From Pseudomonas fluorescens (GTDB lineage Bacteria > Pseudomonadota > Gammaproteobacteria > Pseudomonadales > Pseudomonadaceae), in contig LR782234.1 in the NCBI GenBank assembly GCA_902825215.1, forward strand, positions 2,790,001 through 2,854,000: DNA of 64,000 nucleotides, given 5' to 3'. The number at the start of each line of letters is the position of its first letter. The stretch's first letter is position 1. This document shows, one piece after another, positions 55,899-62,875 of this stretch. The notes under the pieces are model-generated. The model did not search any database, was not told the DNA's origin, and saw nothing but the letters and a program-made list of their open reading frames with translations. The translations under genes were made by a program, and so were the position numbers.

Positions 55899-57200
55899 AT
55901 GTTTCGCATCCTGTTTCGCCTGTATCTGGTGACCATCGTCTCCTACAGTGCGGCGATCTATCTGGTGCCGGATCTGGTGGTGATGGCGTTCCGGGATCGC
56001 TTCGTCACTTACAACCTCGATTTTTCACGTGGCCTGCAATCGCTGATTACCCGCCAGTTTCACGCGGTGCCGCAAGATCAGTGGCCGGCCCTGGCAGCGT
56101 CGTTGGACAAGGATTTCCAGCCTCTGCACATCGTTCTCGCTCAAATCGATGACGCACAGTTCACTGACATCGAGCGGGAGCGCCTGCGCCGTAAGGAAAA
56201 CGTTGTGCGCATCGGCGATTGGGGCTGGCGCACGCTGGCGGTAGCGGCGCTGGACGACACCACCGCGGTGAAGATGGTCGTGCCGCCCGATCCGGTTGAT
56301 GTTGATCTGTTGTACTGGAGCATCAATGTGCTGATCGGCGCGACATTGCTGGCGTGCCTGTTGATGTGGTTGCGCCCGCACTGGCGTGATCTGGAGCGCC
56401 TGAAAGGCACTGCCGAACGTTTCGGTAAAGGCCATTTGAGCGAGCGCACGCACATCGCGCCAAGCTCGAACATCGGCAGCCTCGCGCATGTCTTCGACAC
56501 CATGGCCGGCGACATCGAAAAACTGCTCAACCAGCAACGTGATCTGCTTAACGCTGTGTCCCATGAATTGCGCACGCCACTGACGCGCCTGGATTTCGGC
56601 CTGGCGCTGGCGCTGTCCGACGATTTGCCGGCCGCCAGCCGCGAGCGCTTGCAGGGGCTGGTCGCGCACATTCGCGAGCTGGACGAATTGGTGCTGGAGT
56701 TGCTGTCGTACAGTCGCTTGCAGAATCCGGCGCAGCTGCCCGAACAGGTCGAGGTGTCGCTGGACGAATTCATCGACAGTATTCTGGGCAGTGTCGATGA
56801 AGAACTGGAATCGCCGGACATCGTCATCGATGTGTTGCTGCACGGGCAGCTCGAACGCTTCTCGCTCGATCCGCGCCTGACCGCGCGAGCCATTCAAAAC
56901 CTGCTGCGCAACGCCATGCGCTATTGCGAGAAACGTATTCAGATTGGCGTGCAGGTCAATGCCGAGGGCTGTGAAATCTGGGTTGACGACGACGGCATCG
57001 GTATACCAGATGACGAGCGTGAGCGGATTTTCGAGCCGTTCTATCGGCTCGACCGCAGTCGTGACCGGGCGACCGGTGGATTTGGCCTGGGTCTGGCGAT
57101 CAGCCGCCGGGCTCTGGAAGCGCAGGGCGGCACACTGACCGTCGAACCTTCACCGCTGGGTGGCGCGCGGTTCAGGTTGTGGTTGCCGACGAAAGCCTGA
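55899..57200 (+). CDS. Sensor histidine kinase, RstB-like
   Basis: A 433-aa kinase. TM1 is about residues 8-30, a periplasmic domain of about 110 residues follows, then TM2 (about 142-162) and HAMP (RPHWRDLERLKGTAERFGKG). The dimerisation box AVSHELRTPLTRLDF carries the phosphorylated His, and the ATPase domain has N box RNAMRYC, G1 DDDGIGIPDDE, F/G2 GGFGLGLAIS. It acts with the regulator 4 bp upstream. The input signal is unknown; E. coli RstB responds downstream of PhoPQ, but no such link is visible here. Confidence 0.92.
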   Translation: MFRILFRLYLVTIVSYSAAIYLVPDLVVMAFRDRFVTYNLDFSRGLQSLITRQFHAVPQDQWPALAASLDKDFQPLHIVLAQIDDAQFTDIERERLRRKENVVRIGDWGWRTLAVAALDDTTAVKMVVPPDPVDVDLLYWSINVLIGATLLACLLMWLRPHWRDLERLKGTAERFGKGHLSERTHIAPSSNIGSLAHVFDTMAGDIEKLLNQQRDLLNAVSHELRTPLTRLDFGLALALSDDLPAASRERLQGLVAHIRELDELVLELLSYSRLQNPAQLPEQVEVSLDEFIDSILGSVDEELESPDIVIDVLLHGQLERFSLDPRLTARAIQNLLRNAMRYCEKRIQIGVQVNAEGCEIWVDDDGIGIPDDERERIFEPFYRLDRSRDRATGGFGLGLAISRRALEAQGGTLTVEPSPLGGARFRLWLPTKA

Positions 57201-57225
57201 GGTTCCAAACCTTGAGCAATACCTT

Positions 57226-57256
57226 TTGGGAGCGAGCAGGCTCCCTCCCACAGGGA
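57226..57256. repeat. REP-like variant
   Basis: GGGAGCGAGCAGGCTCCCTCCCAC: a variant REP with inverted core (GAGCAGGCTC) lying between the kinase stop and the pncA stop, which converge. Confidence 0.7.
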
Positions 57257-57266
57257 CTTGAAGTGT

Positions 57267-57893
57267 TCAGGCGAGCTCTGCCGATTGAATCAACCCGACC
57301 CCTGCGCTCTGCATTCTCTCCATCGCCGACTGCAGTGATCCATTCATATCAATCGCCCTACACGCATCCAGCACCACATAAGCACTGAAGCCCGCCGCCC
57401 GCGCGTCCAGCGCGGAAAACATCACACAGAAATCCAGCGCCAGCCCGACCATATAAACCGTGTCGACGCCGCGCTCTTTCAGATAGCCCGACAAGCCAGT
57501 GGTGGTGCGGCGATCAGCTTCCAGAAACGCCGAATAGCTGTCGATCTCAGGATTGTAGCCCTTGCGGATGATCAACTGGGCGCGCGGCAAGTCGAGGTCA
57601 GGGTGAAGCCCGGCGCCGGCGGTGCCTTGCACACAATGCTCAGGCCACAGGGTTTGCTCGCCGTAGGGCAATTGAATGCTATCGAACGGTTGCTTGCCGG
57701 GATGCCTTGAGGCAAACGAAGCGTGGCCCGGCGGGTGCCAGTCCTGGGCAATGATGACTTGGCTGAACTGGCGGGCGAGCCGGTTGATCAACGGCACGAT
57801 CTGGTCACCTTCCGGCACTGGCAATTGCCCGCCGGGAATGAAATCGTTCTGCACGTCGATCACCAATAACGCAGCACGGGATGAATCAGGCAT
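57267..57893 (-). CDS. pncA: Nicotinamidase PncA
   Basis: A 208-aa amidase that converts nicotinamide to nicotinate for NAD recycling. The catalytic triad is visible: Asp in LVIDVQNDFIPGG, Lys in IIRKGYNPEIDSY, Cys in VGLALDFCVMFSALDA. The metal site is in AQDWHPPGHASF. ATG 57893 (MPDSSRAAL) has GGAGG upstream; the longer frame overlaps nothing useful. It lies downstream of the anti-sigma gene on the same strand (36 bp). Confidence 0.94.
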   Translation of the reverse strand: MPDSSRAALLVIDVQNDFIPGGQLPVPEGDQIVPLINRLARQFSQVIIAQDWHPPGHASFASRHPGKQPFDSIQLPYGEQTLWPEHCVQGTAGAGLHPDLDLPRAQLIIRKGYNPEIDSYSAFLEADRRTTTGLSGYLKERGVDTVYMVGLALDFCVMFSALDARAAGFSAYVVLDACRAIDMNGSLQSAMERMQSAGVGLIQSAELA

Positions 57894-57929
57894 TGCGTGT
57901 CCTCCTTGAAAACAGTCGCTCAGCATAGT

Positions 57930-58394
57930 TCAGGACTGCTCATGCGCCGAGGCGGCTTTTGACAATTTCGCCTTGTGTTGCAGTTCTGGCGCAGCGTCGT
58001 GCCCGCTCGTGGGCCGGCGCTTGCTTGCCGCGTCCCGAGCGGGTGGCGAACAAGGGTTTGACCGTGTTGCCTGCCAGCCAAGGAACGCGCGATCGGCGAG
58101 GACGCCACCGGCAAACAACGCTGCCGCGGCGGCGCCGATAAACCAGCGACGGCTCAACCTCGGTTTTTCAGGCGAGGGAATCGCGTCCAGCCGCGCCTGC
58201 AACCGTTCGAGCGGTGCCTGTTGCGCTAGTTCGTCATAGGCGTTTTGGTAGGGCAGATTACTGCGACTGAGCCACTGCACGCGCAGGTTGAGCAGGGCGT
58301 CGTCCGCGATGGACTGTTCCAGCAGGCTGCGTTGCTCAGCGTCGAGTTCATGGTCGAGCCAGGCGACCAGTTGCTCATCTGAAGGTGCCTTCAT
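57930..58394 (-). CDS. Anti-sigma factor, probably truncated
   Basis: A 154-aa protein. The N-terminus (MKAPSDEQLVAWLDHELDAEQ) is the usual cytoplasmic sigma-binding helix region of this anti-sigma type. A membrane helix follows at about residues 84-104 (WFIGAAAAALFAGGVLA). After DRAFLGWQ the sequence turns into a Pro/Arg/Ser-rich tail (SNPCSPPARDAASKRRP...) without the periplasmic domain I expect in homologues of about 230-260 aa. No other frame restores it, so a deletion rather than a simple frameshift is suggested. It overlaps the sigma gene by 4 bp (ATGA), a typical coupled pair. Confidence 0.78.
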   Translation of the reverse strand: MKAPSDEQLVAWLDHELDAEQRSLLEQSIADDALLNLRVQWLSRSNLPYQNAYDELAQQAPLERLQARLDAIPSPEKPRLSRRWFIGAAAAALFAGGVLADRAFLGWQATRSNPCSPPARDAASKRRPTSGHDAAPELQHKAKLSKAASAHEQS

Positions 58395-58921
58395 GAGTGA
58401 TCAGCCTCGTTAGAGGTCGGAACCGGGTACAGCGGTGGGTATTCAGCCAGTTTCAATCTGGCGGTGGCCAGACGCGTCATGACTGTCGCGACAGGAACGT
58501 GCAGAATTTCGGCGACTTCGCTGTAGGAAAAACCCTCGACATAAGCCAGATAAACCGTCTCGCGCTGAGTTTCCGGCAAGGCATCGACACGGCGAATGAC
58601 CTGCGCAGCCATGACGTGTGGTTTCGCGGCAAAGGCATCGTGAGCGTCTGCGCCATTCCGGGCGGGTTCCTGACGCACCCGGCGCGAGCGAACTTCGTTG
58701 ATCCAGATCGAATGCAACAGGCCCAACAACCATCGCTCCATACGCATACCAGCCACATACTGGCCTGCGCGTTCAAGTGCACGCACGCAAGTCGCGTACA
58801 CCAGATCCTCGGCCACATGCCGATTGCGCGACAACAGCAAACCGTAGCGCCACAGTCGCGCCAGATGTTGTCCGAGTTCTGCTCTGAAGGCCTGCTCGCT
58901 AATGGCGGCTTCCCTTATCAA
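58391..58921 (-). CDS. ECF-type RNA polymerase sigma factor
   Basis: A protein of up to 176 aa. Sigma region 2 runs from RLWRYGLLLSRNRHVAEDLVYATCVRAL to RMERWLLGLLHSIWINEVRSRR; region 4 is LPETQRETVYLAYVEGFSYSEVAEILHVPVATVMTRL. The start is uncertain: no ATG or GTG exists near the N-terminus. The coordinates use TTG 58921, which overlaps the upstream stop codon; an ATT at 58903 in the same frame has the better ribosome site (AAGGGA, 7 bp), giving 170 aa. It lies between a small exported protein and its anti-sigma partner. Confidence 0.86.
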   Translation of the reverse strand: MIREAAISEQAFRAELGQHLARLWRYGLLLSRNRHVAEDLVYATCVRALERAGQYVAGMRMERWLLGLLHSIWINEVRSRRVRQEPARNGADAHDAFAAKPHVMAAQVIRRVDALPETQRETVYLAYVEGFSYSEVAEILHVPVATVMTRLATARLKLAEYPPLYPVPTSNEADHS

Positions 58922-59118
58922 TGTTCAGGTTGTGATGAGTCGTGGACGGCGCTGGTCTGCAAGGCGCATTTCTGCGATTTGCTGTCCCAGACCTGACCTT
59001 TCGGGCATTCGGGTTTTTGCACCGGCTGGCCTTTTTCTTCAGCAGCCAGCGCCAACGGGCTGGAGATTACCGCGACCAACAGCCACGGGGCGGCGAACAT
59101 AACGGAACGGATAGTCAT
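58918..59118 (-). CDS. Small exported protein of the sigma-factor operon
   Basis: A 66-aa protein: signal peptide (MTIRSVMFAAPWLLVAVISSPLALA, cleavage before AEEKG), then a short mature part with two Cys in PECPKGQVWDSKSQKC, which could close one loop. ATG 59118 has GGAG upstream. It is the first gene of an operon with the ECF sigma factor and anti-sigma; its stop overlaps the candidate TTG start of the sigma gene. Likely a small periplasmic protein; role unknown. Confidence 0.75.
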   Translation of the reverse strand: MTIRSVMFAAPWLLVAVISSPLALAAEEKGQPVQKPECPKGQVWDSKSQKCALQTSAVHDSSQPEH

Positions 59119-59278
59119 GGGCAAGGCTCCCCAGAAGGTTCAGTCCGCGCGGGGACAAAACCGGGTGAAATTTTGTTTGTTACATTGTCAGTGACTGTTC
59201 AGAGGGCGGATAAATTCAAGCGCTATGCTCGGGAGCATCTGCCGTCGATCCGATGTTTTTCCCGTAGGGAGCCTTGCC

Positions 59279-59503
59279 ATGAACGATCAGCTACATCGTT
59301 CAGTCGCGAGCGGTTACAAGACCGTCGTCGGCACCTACGTCAGAGGGGTTGATTGCAGCGGAGCCGCAATTGCGCGGCAGGGACGTGGTCAGGGTGCCCT
59401 GTGCAACGGCTGCGTTTGTGGTAGTCAAACGGGGCAGAGGCGGCCGGGCACCGTAAAGGAGAGCTGTGCGCGTCAGGGTTTGTCAAAGGGGGCAGACTTG
59501 TAG
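59279..59503 (+). CDS. Doubtful ORF (74 aa), possibly remnant
   Basis: ATG 59279 (MNDQLHRSVASGYKT...) has a good GGGAG upstream and stays open to 59503, overlapping the convergent gene's 3' end by 31 bp. It is Gly/Cys-rich (CSGAAIARQG, CNGCVCGSQ) with no recognised domain. It may be a real small gene, a relic, or chance. It lies in a 354-bp stretch (59119-59472) with no other gene. Confidence 0.3.
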   Translation: MNDQLHRSVASGYKTVVGTYVRGVDCSGAAIARQGRGQGALCNGCVCGSQTGQRRPGTVKESCARQGLSKGADL

Positions 59504-59952
59504 GGTGACAGGCCGCTGAAGTTGAACTCGCCTGACGTAACTTCGACAGTTGTACCATCGGTTGCGTGTTTAGCGGTGAATTCAATGCTGCCCTTCATTC
59601 GCGGATCTTCCACTGTAGGCACAATTTCCAGGTGTATTTTGCCGGTGGTTGACTGATACGATTTCAGATCGGCGTTAGTGCCTGAAGCATAGCTTGCCCT
59701 ATAAGCCGGCTCCTCGATAAAGTCATGGTCACCCGCTGTGGCGTTCTCCGGTACATAGACACTTAGCCATACAAACTTATTATCTGGTGGGAAGCCTGAT
59801 GGAATATTCTGTTTGCCCAGCCCCTGCCAATACGTGTCTGGTGCTTGAAATCTTTCGGAGAGAAACACTTCTTCTGCCGCGAAAAGAGGGCGTTCACCCT
59901 TTTCCGTCTCCGCTGTAAATGTACCGGTAGTGCTTTTATTATCATCGCTCAT
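59473..59952 (-). CDS. Small beta-rich protein, paralogue of the gene at 49171
   Basis: A 159-aa protein (MSDDNKSTTGTFTAET..., ending YKSAPFDKP); GGAG lies 9 bp before the ATG. It has no signal peptide. Segments FVWLSVYVPENATAGDHDF, SYQSTTGKIHLEIVP, RMKGSIEFTAKHATDGTTVEVTSGEFNFSG align in order with those of the 152-aa protein at 49171, though overall identity is low. Base composition is lower in GC than neighbours. It also carries a lux-box-like site 83 bp upstream. Function unknown; the shared promoter suggests the two are expressed together. Confidence 0.75.
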   Translation of the reverse strand: MSDDNKSTTGTFTAETEKGERPLFAAEEVFLSERFQAPDTYWQGLGKQNIPSGFPPDNKFVWLSVYVPENATAGDHDFIEEPAYRASYASGTNADLKSYQSTTGKIHLEIVPTVEDPRMKGSIEFTAKHATDGTTVEVTSGEFNFSGLSPYKSAPFDKP

Positions 59953-60035
59953 TGCTTATTGCTCCCTGATGCATGAACCCAACGGGAGCGGACTCCCGGT
60001 GAAAGTCCAAGTTACCGCATCTGAATCTTTCCCAT

Positions 60036-60055
60036 AACTGTCAGAGCTGACAGTT
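60036..60055. promoter_or_regulatory. Lux-box-like palindrome, site 3
   Basis: AACTGTCAGAGCTGACAGTT: perfect 8-bp arms with a 4-bp centre, 83 bp upstream of the start at 59952. On the minus strand TAACTT lies about 22 bp after the box as a candidate -10. It is nearly identical to the sites at 43688 and 49722. Confidence 0.7.
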
Positions 60056-60255
60056 GACAGCCGCACTATTCGGGACTTTTCAATCGAAAACGCGGCCCCA
60101 TGCTTGGTATCGTTACCCGAGAAAGCGAACCTGCTCGCAATGGAGTTTTGCGCGACAACCGGTCATGCCGATCAGCGCGGTTGCGATCGCGACCCCCGCT
60201 TGCGGCTGAATTTGGCCATTGACTCGCCAGCAGCGCGCAGGCTACTTTCCATCCC
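60056..60255. other. Spacer with a decayed REP
   Basis: Between the lux-box-like site and the ilvA leader no gene is supported. GAGAAAGCGAACCTGCTCGC (60119-60138) looks like a decayed REP half. The promoter for the ilvA leader transcript should lie in the last 80 bp. Confidence 0.5.
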
Positions 60256-60321
60256 ATGACTTCCACCGTATTGCGCTGCCAGCCAAGCATTATTACCGCC
60301 ATTCCTCACTTGGCGGGCTAG
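60256..60321 (+). CDS. Ile/Thr-rich leader peptide upstream of threonine dehydratase
   Basis: A 21-codon frame: MTSTVLRCQPS then Ile-Ile-Thr-Ala-Ile (60289-60303), Pro-His-Leu-Ala-Gly and TAG at 60319. It has three Ile, three Thr, one Val and two Leu in 21 residues, which fits control by isoleucine and threonine. Its last codons cover a GGCGGG block that can pair with the left arm of the terminator just downstream. A weak ribosome site (CAGG) is 15 bp upstream. Confidence 0.65.
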   Translation: MTSTVLRCQPSIITAIPHLAG

Positions 60322-60364
60322 CTCACGACTGCAGCACCCAACCCGCCCTAGAGGCGGGTTTTCA
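60310..60364 (+). promoter_or_regulatory. Transcription attenuator of the threonine dehydratase gene
   Basis: Terminator AACCCGCC-CTAGA-GGCGGGTT (60340-60360) followed by TTCACTTTCT. GGCGGG at 60312-60317, inside the leader peptide's last codons, can pair with CCCGCC of the terminator's left arm and block it. If the ribosome stalls at the Ile/Thr codons (60289-60303), GGCGGG stays free and the antiterminator forms. If it reaches the stop codon, it covers GGCGGG and the terminator forms. It ends 43 bp before the gene. Confidence 0.7.
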
Positions 60365-60406
60365 CTTTCTGTCTCCGGGGTTCTGAAAAAACGTCAGGAG
60401 ACGACC

Positions 60407-61420
60407 ATGCCGCACAGCCCCGACCAGCAAGCCCTGCTTGAGCATTACGTGAAAAAGATCCTGGCCGCGCCGGTGTATGACATTGCCGTGCGCACGCCAC
60501 TGCAAGCGGCGCCGGCGTTGTCGGATGCGCTGGGCAATCGGGTTCTGCTCAAGCGTGAAGACCTGCAGCCGACGTTCTCCTTCAAGATCCGTGGCGCCTA
60601 CAACAAACTGGTGCAACTGAGCGAAGAGCAGAAAGCGCGCGGGGTCATCACCGCATCGGCCGGCAACCATGCCCAGGGTGTGGCGCTGGCGGCACGCGAA
60701 CTGGGTATCACAGCGACAATCGTGATGCCGTCCACCACGCCCGAACTCAAGGTACAAGGCGTGCGCAGTCGGGGGGCGGAAACGCTGCTGCATGGCGAGA
60801 GCTTTCCCTTCGCGCTGGCTCATGCGCTGCAACTCGCCGAACTCAGCGGACGCACCTTCGTGTCGCCATTCGATGATCCCGAGGTGATTGCCGGGCAGGG
60901 CACCGTGGCGATGGAAATCCTTCGCCAGCATCAGGGGGAGCTGGACGCAATCTTTGTTCCGGTGGGCGGCGGCGGGCTGATTGCCGGCATCGCCGCTTAC
61001 GTCAAATATCTGCGTCCGGAGGTGCGGATCATCGGCGTTGAATCCGAACATTCGGCTTGCCTGAAAGCTGCGCTGGATGCGGATCAACGTGTGGTGTTGC
61101 CCAGTGTCGGCACCTTCGCCGATGGCGTGGCAGTGGCGCAGATCGGCGCGTTTGGCTTCGAAGTTTGCCGATTTTGCGTGGACGAGGTGATCACCGTCAG
61201 CAATGACGATCTCTGTGCCGCGATCAAGAATATCTACGACGACACGCGCTCGATCACCGAGCCTTCCGGCGCCCTGGCAGTGGCAGGCATCAAGCAATAC
61301 GTGGCACGAAGCGGCGTACAGGGGCAGACCTTCGTGGCGATTGATTCGGGCGCCAATATCAACTTCGACAGTCTGCGTCATGTCGCCGAGCGCGCCGCGG
61401 TGTGCGGCGTCCCGGCTTGA
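60407..61420 (+). CDS. ilvA: Threonine dehydratase, catalytic domain only (IlvA-like)
   Basis: A 337-aa PLP enzyme that deaminates threonine to 2-oxobutyrate, the first step of isoleucine synthesis. PLP Lys is in TFSFKIRGAYNK (about residue 62), SAGNHAQGVALAA follows, and the phosphate-binding loop is VGGGGLIAGIAA. The catalytic domain is like the biosynthetic type (KNIYDDTRSITEPSGALAVAG) and ends at NFDSLRHVAERA, exactly where full-length IlvA (about 504 aa) would enter its ACT-like regulatory domain. Feedback inhibition by isoleucine is therefore unlikely. AGGAGA precedes the ATG. The attenuator upstream supports a biosynthetic role. Confidence 0.9.
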   Translation: MPHSPDQQALLEHYVKKILAAPVYDIAVRTPLQAAPALSDALGNRVLLKREDLQPTFSFKIRGAYNKLVQLSEEQKARGVITASAGNHAQGVALAARELGITATIVMPSTTPELKVQGVRSRGAETLLHGESFPFALAHALQLAELSGRTFVSPFDDPEVIAGQGTVAMEILRQHQGELDAIFVPVGGGGLIAGIAAYVKYLRPEVRIIGVESEHSACLKAALDADQRVVLPSVGTFADGVAVAQIGAFGFEVCRFCVDEVITVSNDDLCAAIKNIYDDTRSITEPSGALAVAGIKQYVARSGVQGQTFVAIDSGANINFDSLRHVAERAAVCGVPA

Positions 61421-61426
61421 TGAACG

Positions 61427-61732
61427 TTACGGCAGCATCGGGCGCAGGAAGCTGCGCTCGTAACTGACGATGAATTTCTTCTCTACAAGATTGGCAACCA
61501 GTGCGGTGCTTTCCGCATCAGTCATCGCAACGTGCCGATAGCTTTCGTAGTCTGCCAGCGAGGGAAAGCTGAACAGACAATAAGCGATATTGCTCGCGCC
61601 TTCGGAGGGAAGAAAGTAACCATGATGGGTGCCGCCCAAACGCTCGACGATACCAAGCCAGGCTTTGGCGTAATCTTCGAACTCGGTCAACTGATAGGGA
61701 TCGATGACGTATTTGACGTGGCAGGTAATCAA
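61427..61732 (-). CDS. NIPSNAP-family protein (TTG start)
   Basis: A 101-aa small ferredoxin-like-fold protein. HVKYVIDPYQLTEFEDYAKAW, GGTHHGYFLPSEGASNIAYCLFSFPSLADYE and the C-terminal RSFLRPM are the NIPSNAP domain pattern. The start is assigned at TTG 61732 because AAGGAG lies 8 bp upstream, while the GTG at 61741 overlaps that site. It converges with the threonine dehydratase gene (6 bp apart) and precedes nothing obvious. Function unknown. Confidence 0.82.
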   Translation of the reverse strand: MITCHVKYVIDPYQLTEFEDYAKAWLGIVERLGGTHHGYFLPSEGASNIAYCLFSFPSLADYESYRHVAMTDAESTALVANLVEKKFIVSYERSFLRPMLP

Positions 61733-61753
61733 GCCGTGCACTCCTTGCTGTGG

Positions 61754-62239
61754 TTATTCCGGCAGCGCCGTGCCGACTTTTTCAGATGCCGACCAGATCC
61801 GGTAACGCACTTCTACGTCCGACGGTGCGTAGACAACCACCGGCAGTTTGCTGTTGTAACGCAATTTGAAACCGTCACCGATAACCGGCACGAACACGCG
61901 TTTCTTTTGCGAGCCGGGCGGGCAGGCCATCATCGTGCTCATCGGGCCGGTTACCTGTTCCAGGCGGTAGAACGGATAACCCCAGCCTTCGAGATTCTTC
62001 TCGACGAGCGCACCGCCCAATCGCTGGCGATTGCAGTCGACCTCAAGGGTTTTGCCGGCGAGGATTTCGACTTGGTAGTTCTCTTCCTGCTCTTGCTTGG
62101 GCAGGTGAATCACCTGGCGGGTGAAGCCGGTTTCAGCCTTTGGATACGGTGCGACGTCTTCGAGCTTGGCCGCGTGGGCGAGGGTGGACAGGCTGGCAGC
62201 CAGCAGCCCGGTAATTGCATATACGCGTAAAGAACCCAT
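61754..62239 (-). CDS. eco: Ecotin, periplasmic serine-protease inhibitor
   Basis: A 161-aa protein with Sec signal peptide ([23 protein letters not shown], cleavage before AKLED). The mature part matches ecotin: [37 protein letters not shown], and the reactive loop [19 protein letters not shown], where the Met (P1) inserts into the target protease. [14 protein letters not shown] and VRYRIWSAS follow. Two Cys (DCN, MACP) form the loop disulfide. It dimerises and inhibits trypsin-fold proteases such as neutrophil elastase. GGAGG precedes ATG 62239. Confidence 0.93.
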   Translation of the reverse strand: MGSLRVYAITGLLAASLSTLAHAAKLEDVAPYPKAETGFTRQVIHLPKQEQEENYQVEILAGKTLEVDCNRQRLGGALVEKNLEGWGYPFYRLEQVTGPMSTMMACPPGSQKKRVFVPVIGDGFKLRYNSKLPVVVYAPSDVEVRYRIWSASEKVGTALPE

Positions 62240-62316
62240 GGAAGCCTCCGTGCGGGTGTCGGGGTAGTGAGGGGCATTCTTGCTGTCGTGGATGCTTAAT
62301 GCAAATCGAGGCGTAC

Positions 62317-62360
62317 TTGCAAAATGCAGTGCTCGGGCAGGCCTTTCTTGCATTTTGCAA
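62317..62360. promoter_or_regulatory. 12-bp inverted repeat upstream of ecotin
   Basis: TTGCAAAATGCA (62317-62328) and TGCATTTTGCAA (62349-62360), a perfect inverted pair 20 bp apart, 78 bp upstream of the ecotin start, in a 366-bp gene-free stretch (62240-62605). It could be an operator or an mRNA hairpin in the 5' untranslated region; no matching known consensus was recognised. Nothing else is seen in that stretch. Confidence 0.45.
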
Positions 62361-62605
62361 ATAGCAGAATGCTGGCCAGCGCGCCAAGTGATTGATTTCA
62401 AAGGAGTGAAAACAAGCCGATCAAAGGCACGTTTTATGCGTTGTTTCAGTGCGGCGCACCGGATTTGGGCGCCTACACTCCAATGGGCATTTCGCAGTAC
62501 CGCCGCTTGACGCACCCAGGGAAACAGCGGGGACACACCCGCGCAGGGGCGCAACGGTCAGCGTGAATACTTGATTGGCATCTCACAGTAAGGAGAGGGT
62601 TCGCC

Positions 62606-62875
62606 ATGTTTCTGTCTGCCTTGGAACTACGCAACATCATCGAAAGCAGCTTTCTGCCGAAACGCTGCCAATGCACGCTGTCGCCGGATCTGTCGATGAC
62701 CGTCAAGGTCTTCGGCGATCATCGTACCGATCAGGTTGATCTGCAGGTCAACGGCATCGATGCCAGCCGGCTCAACAGCTGTCGCGAAATCAACAATCTG
62801 GTCGCGGGGCTGCGCTCCGATCTGGCCCAACAGACTGCACTGCATCAGAGTACTGCTCATTCGCGAGCCGTTTAA
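62606..62875 (+). CDS. DUF1652-like small protein
   Basis: An 89-aa protein (MFLSALELRNIIESSFLPKRCQC...). The pattern LELRNIIESSFLP...C.C....SMTVKVF and VDLQVNGID...L.S.REI.NL is that of DUF1652, a small family I know mainly from Pseudomonas. GGAGAG lies upstream of the ATG. Its last 4 bp overlap the convergent membrane-protein gene. Function unknown. Confidence 0.8.
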   Translation: MFLSALELRNIIESSFLPKRCQCTLSPDLSMTVKVFGDHRTDQVDLQVNGIDASRLNSCREINNLVAGLRSDLAQQTALHQSTAHSRAV

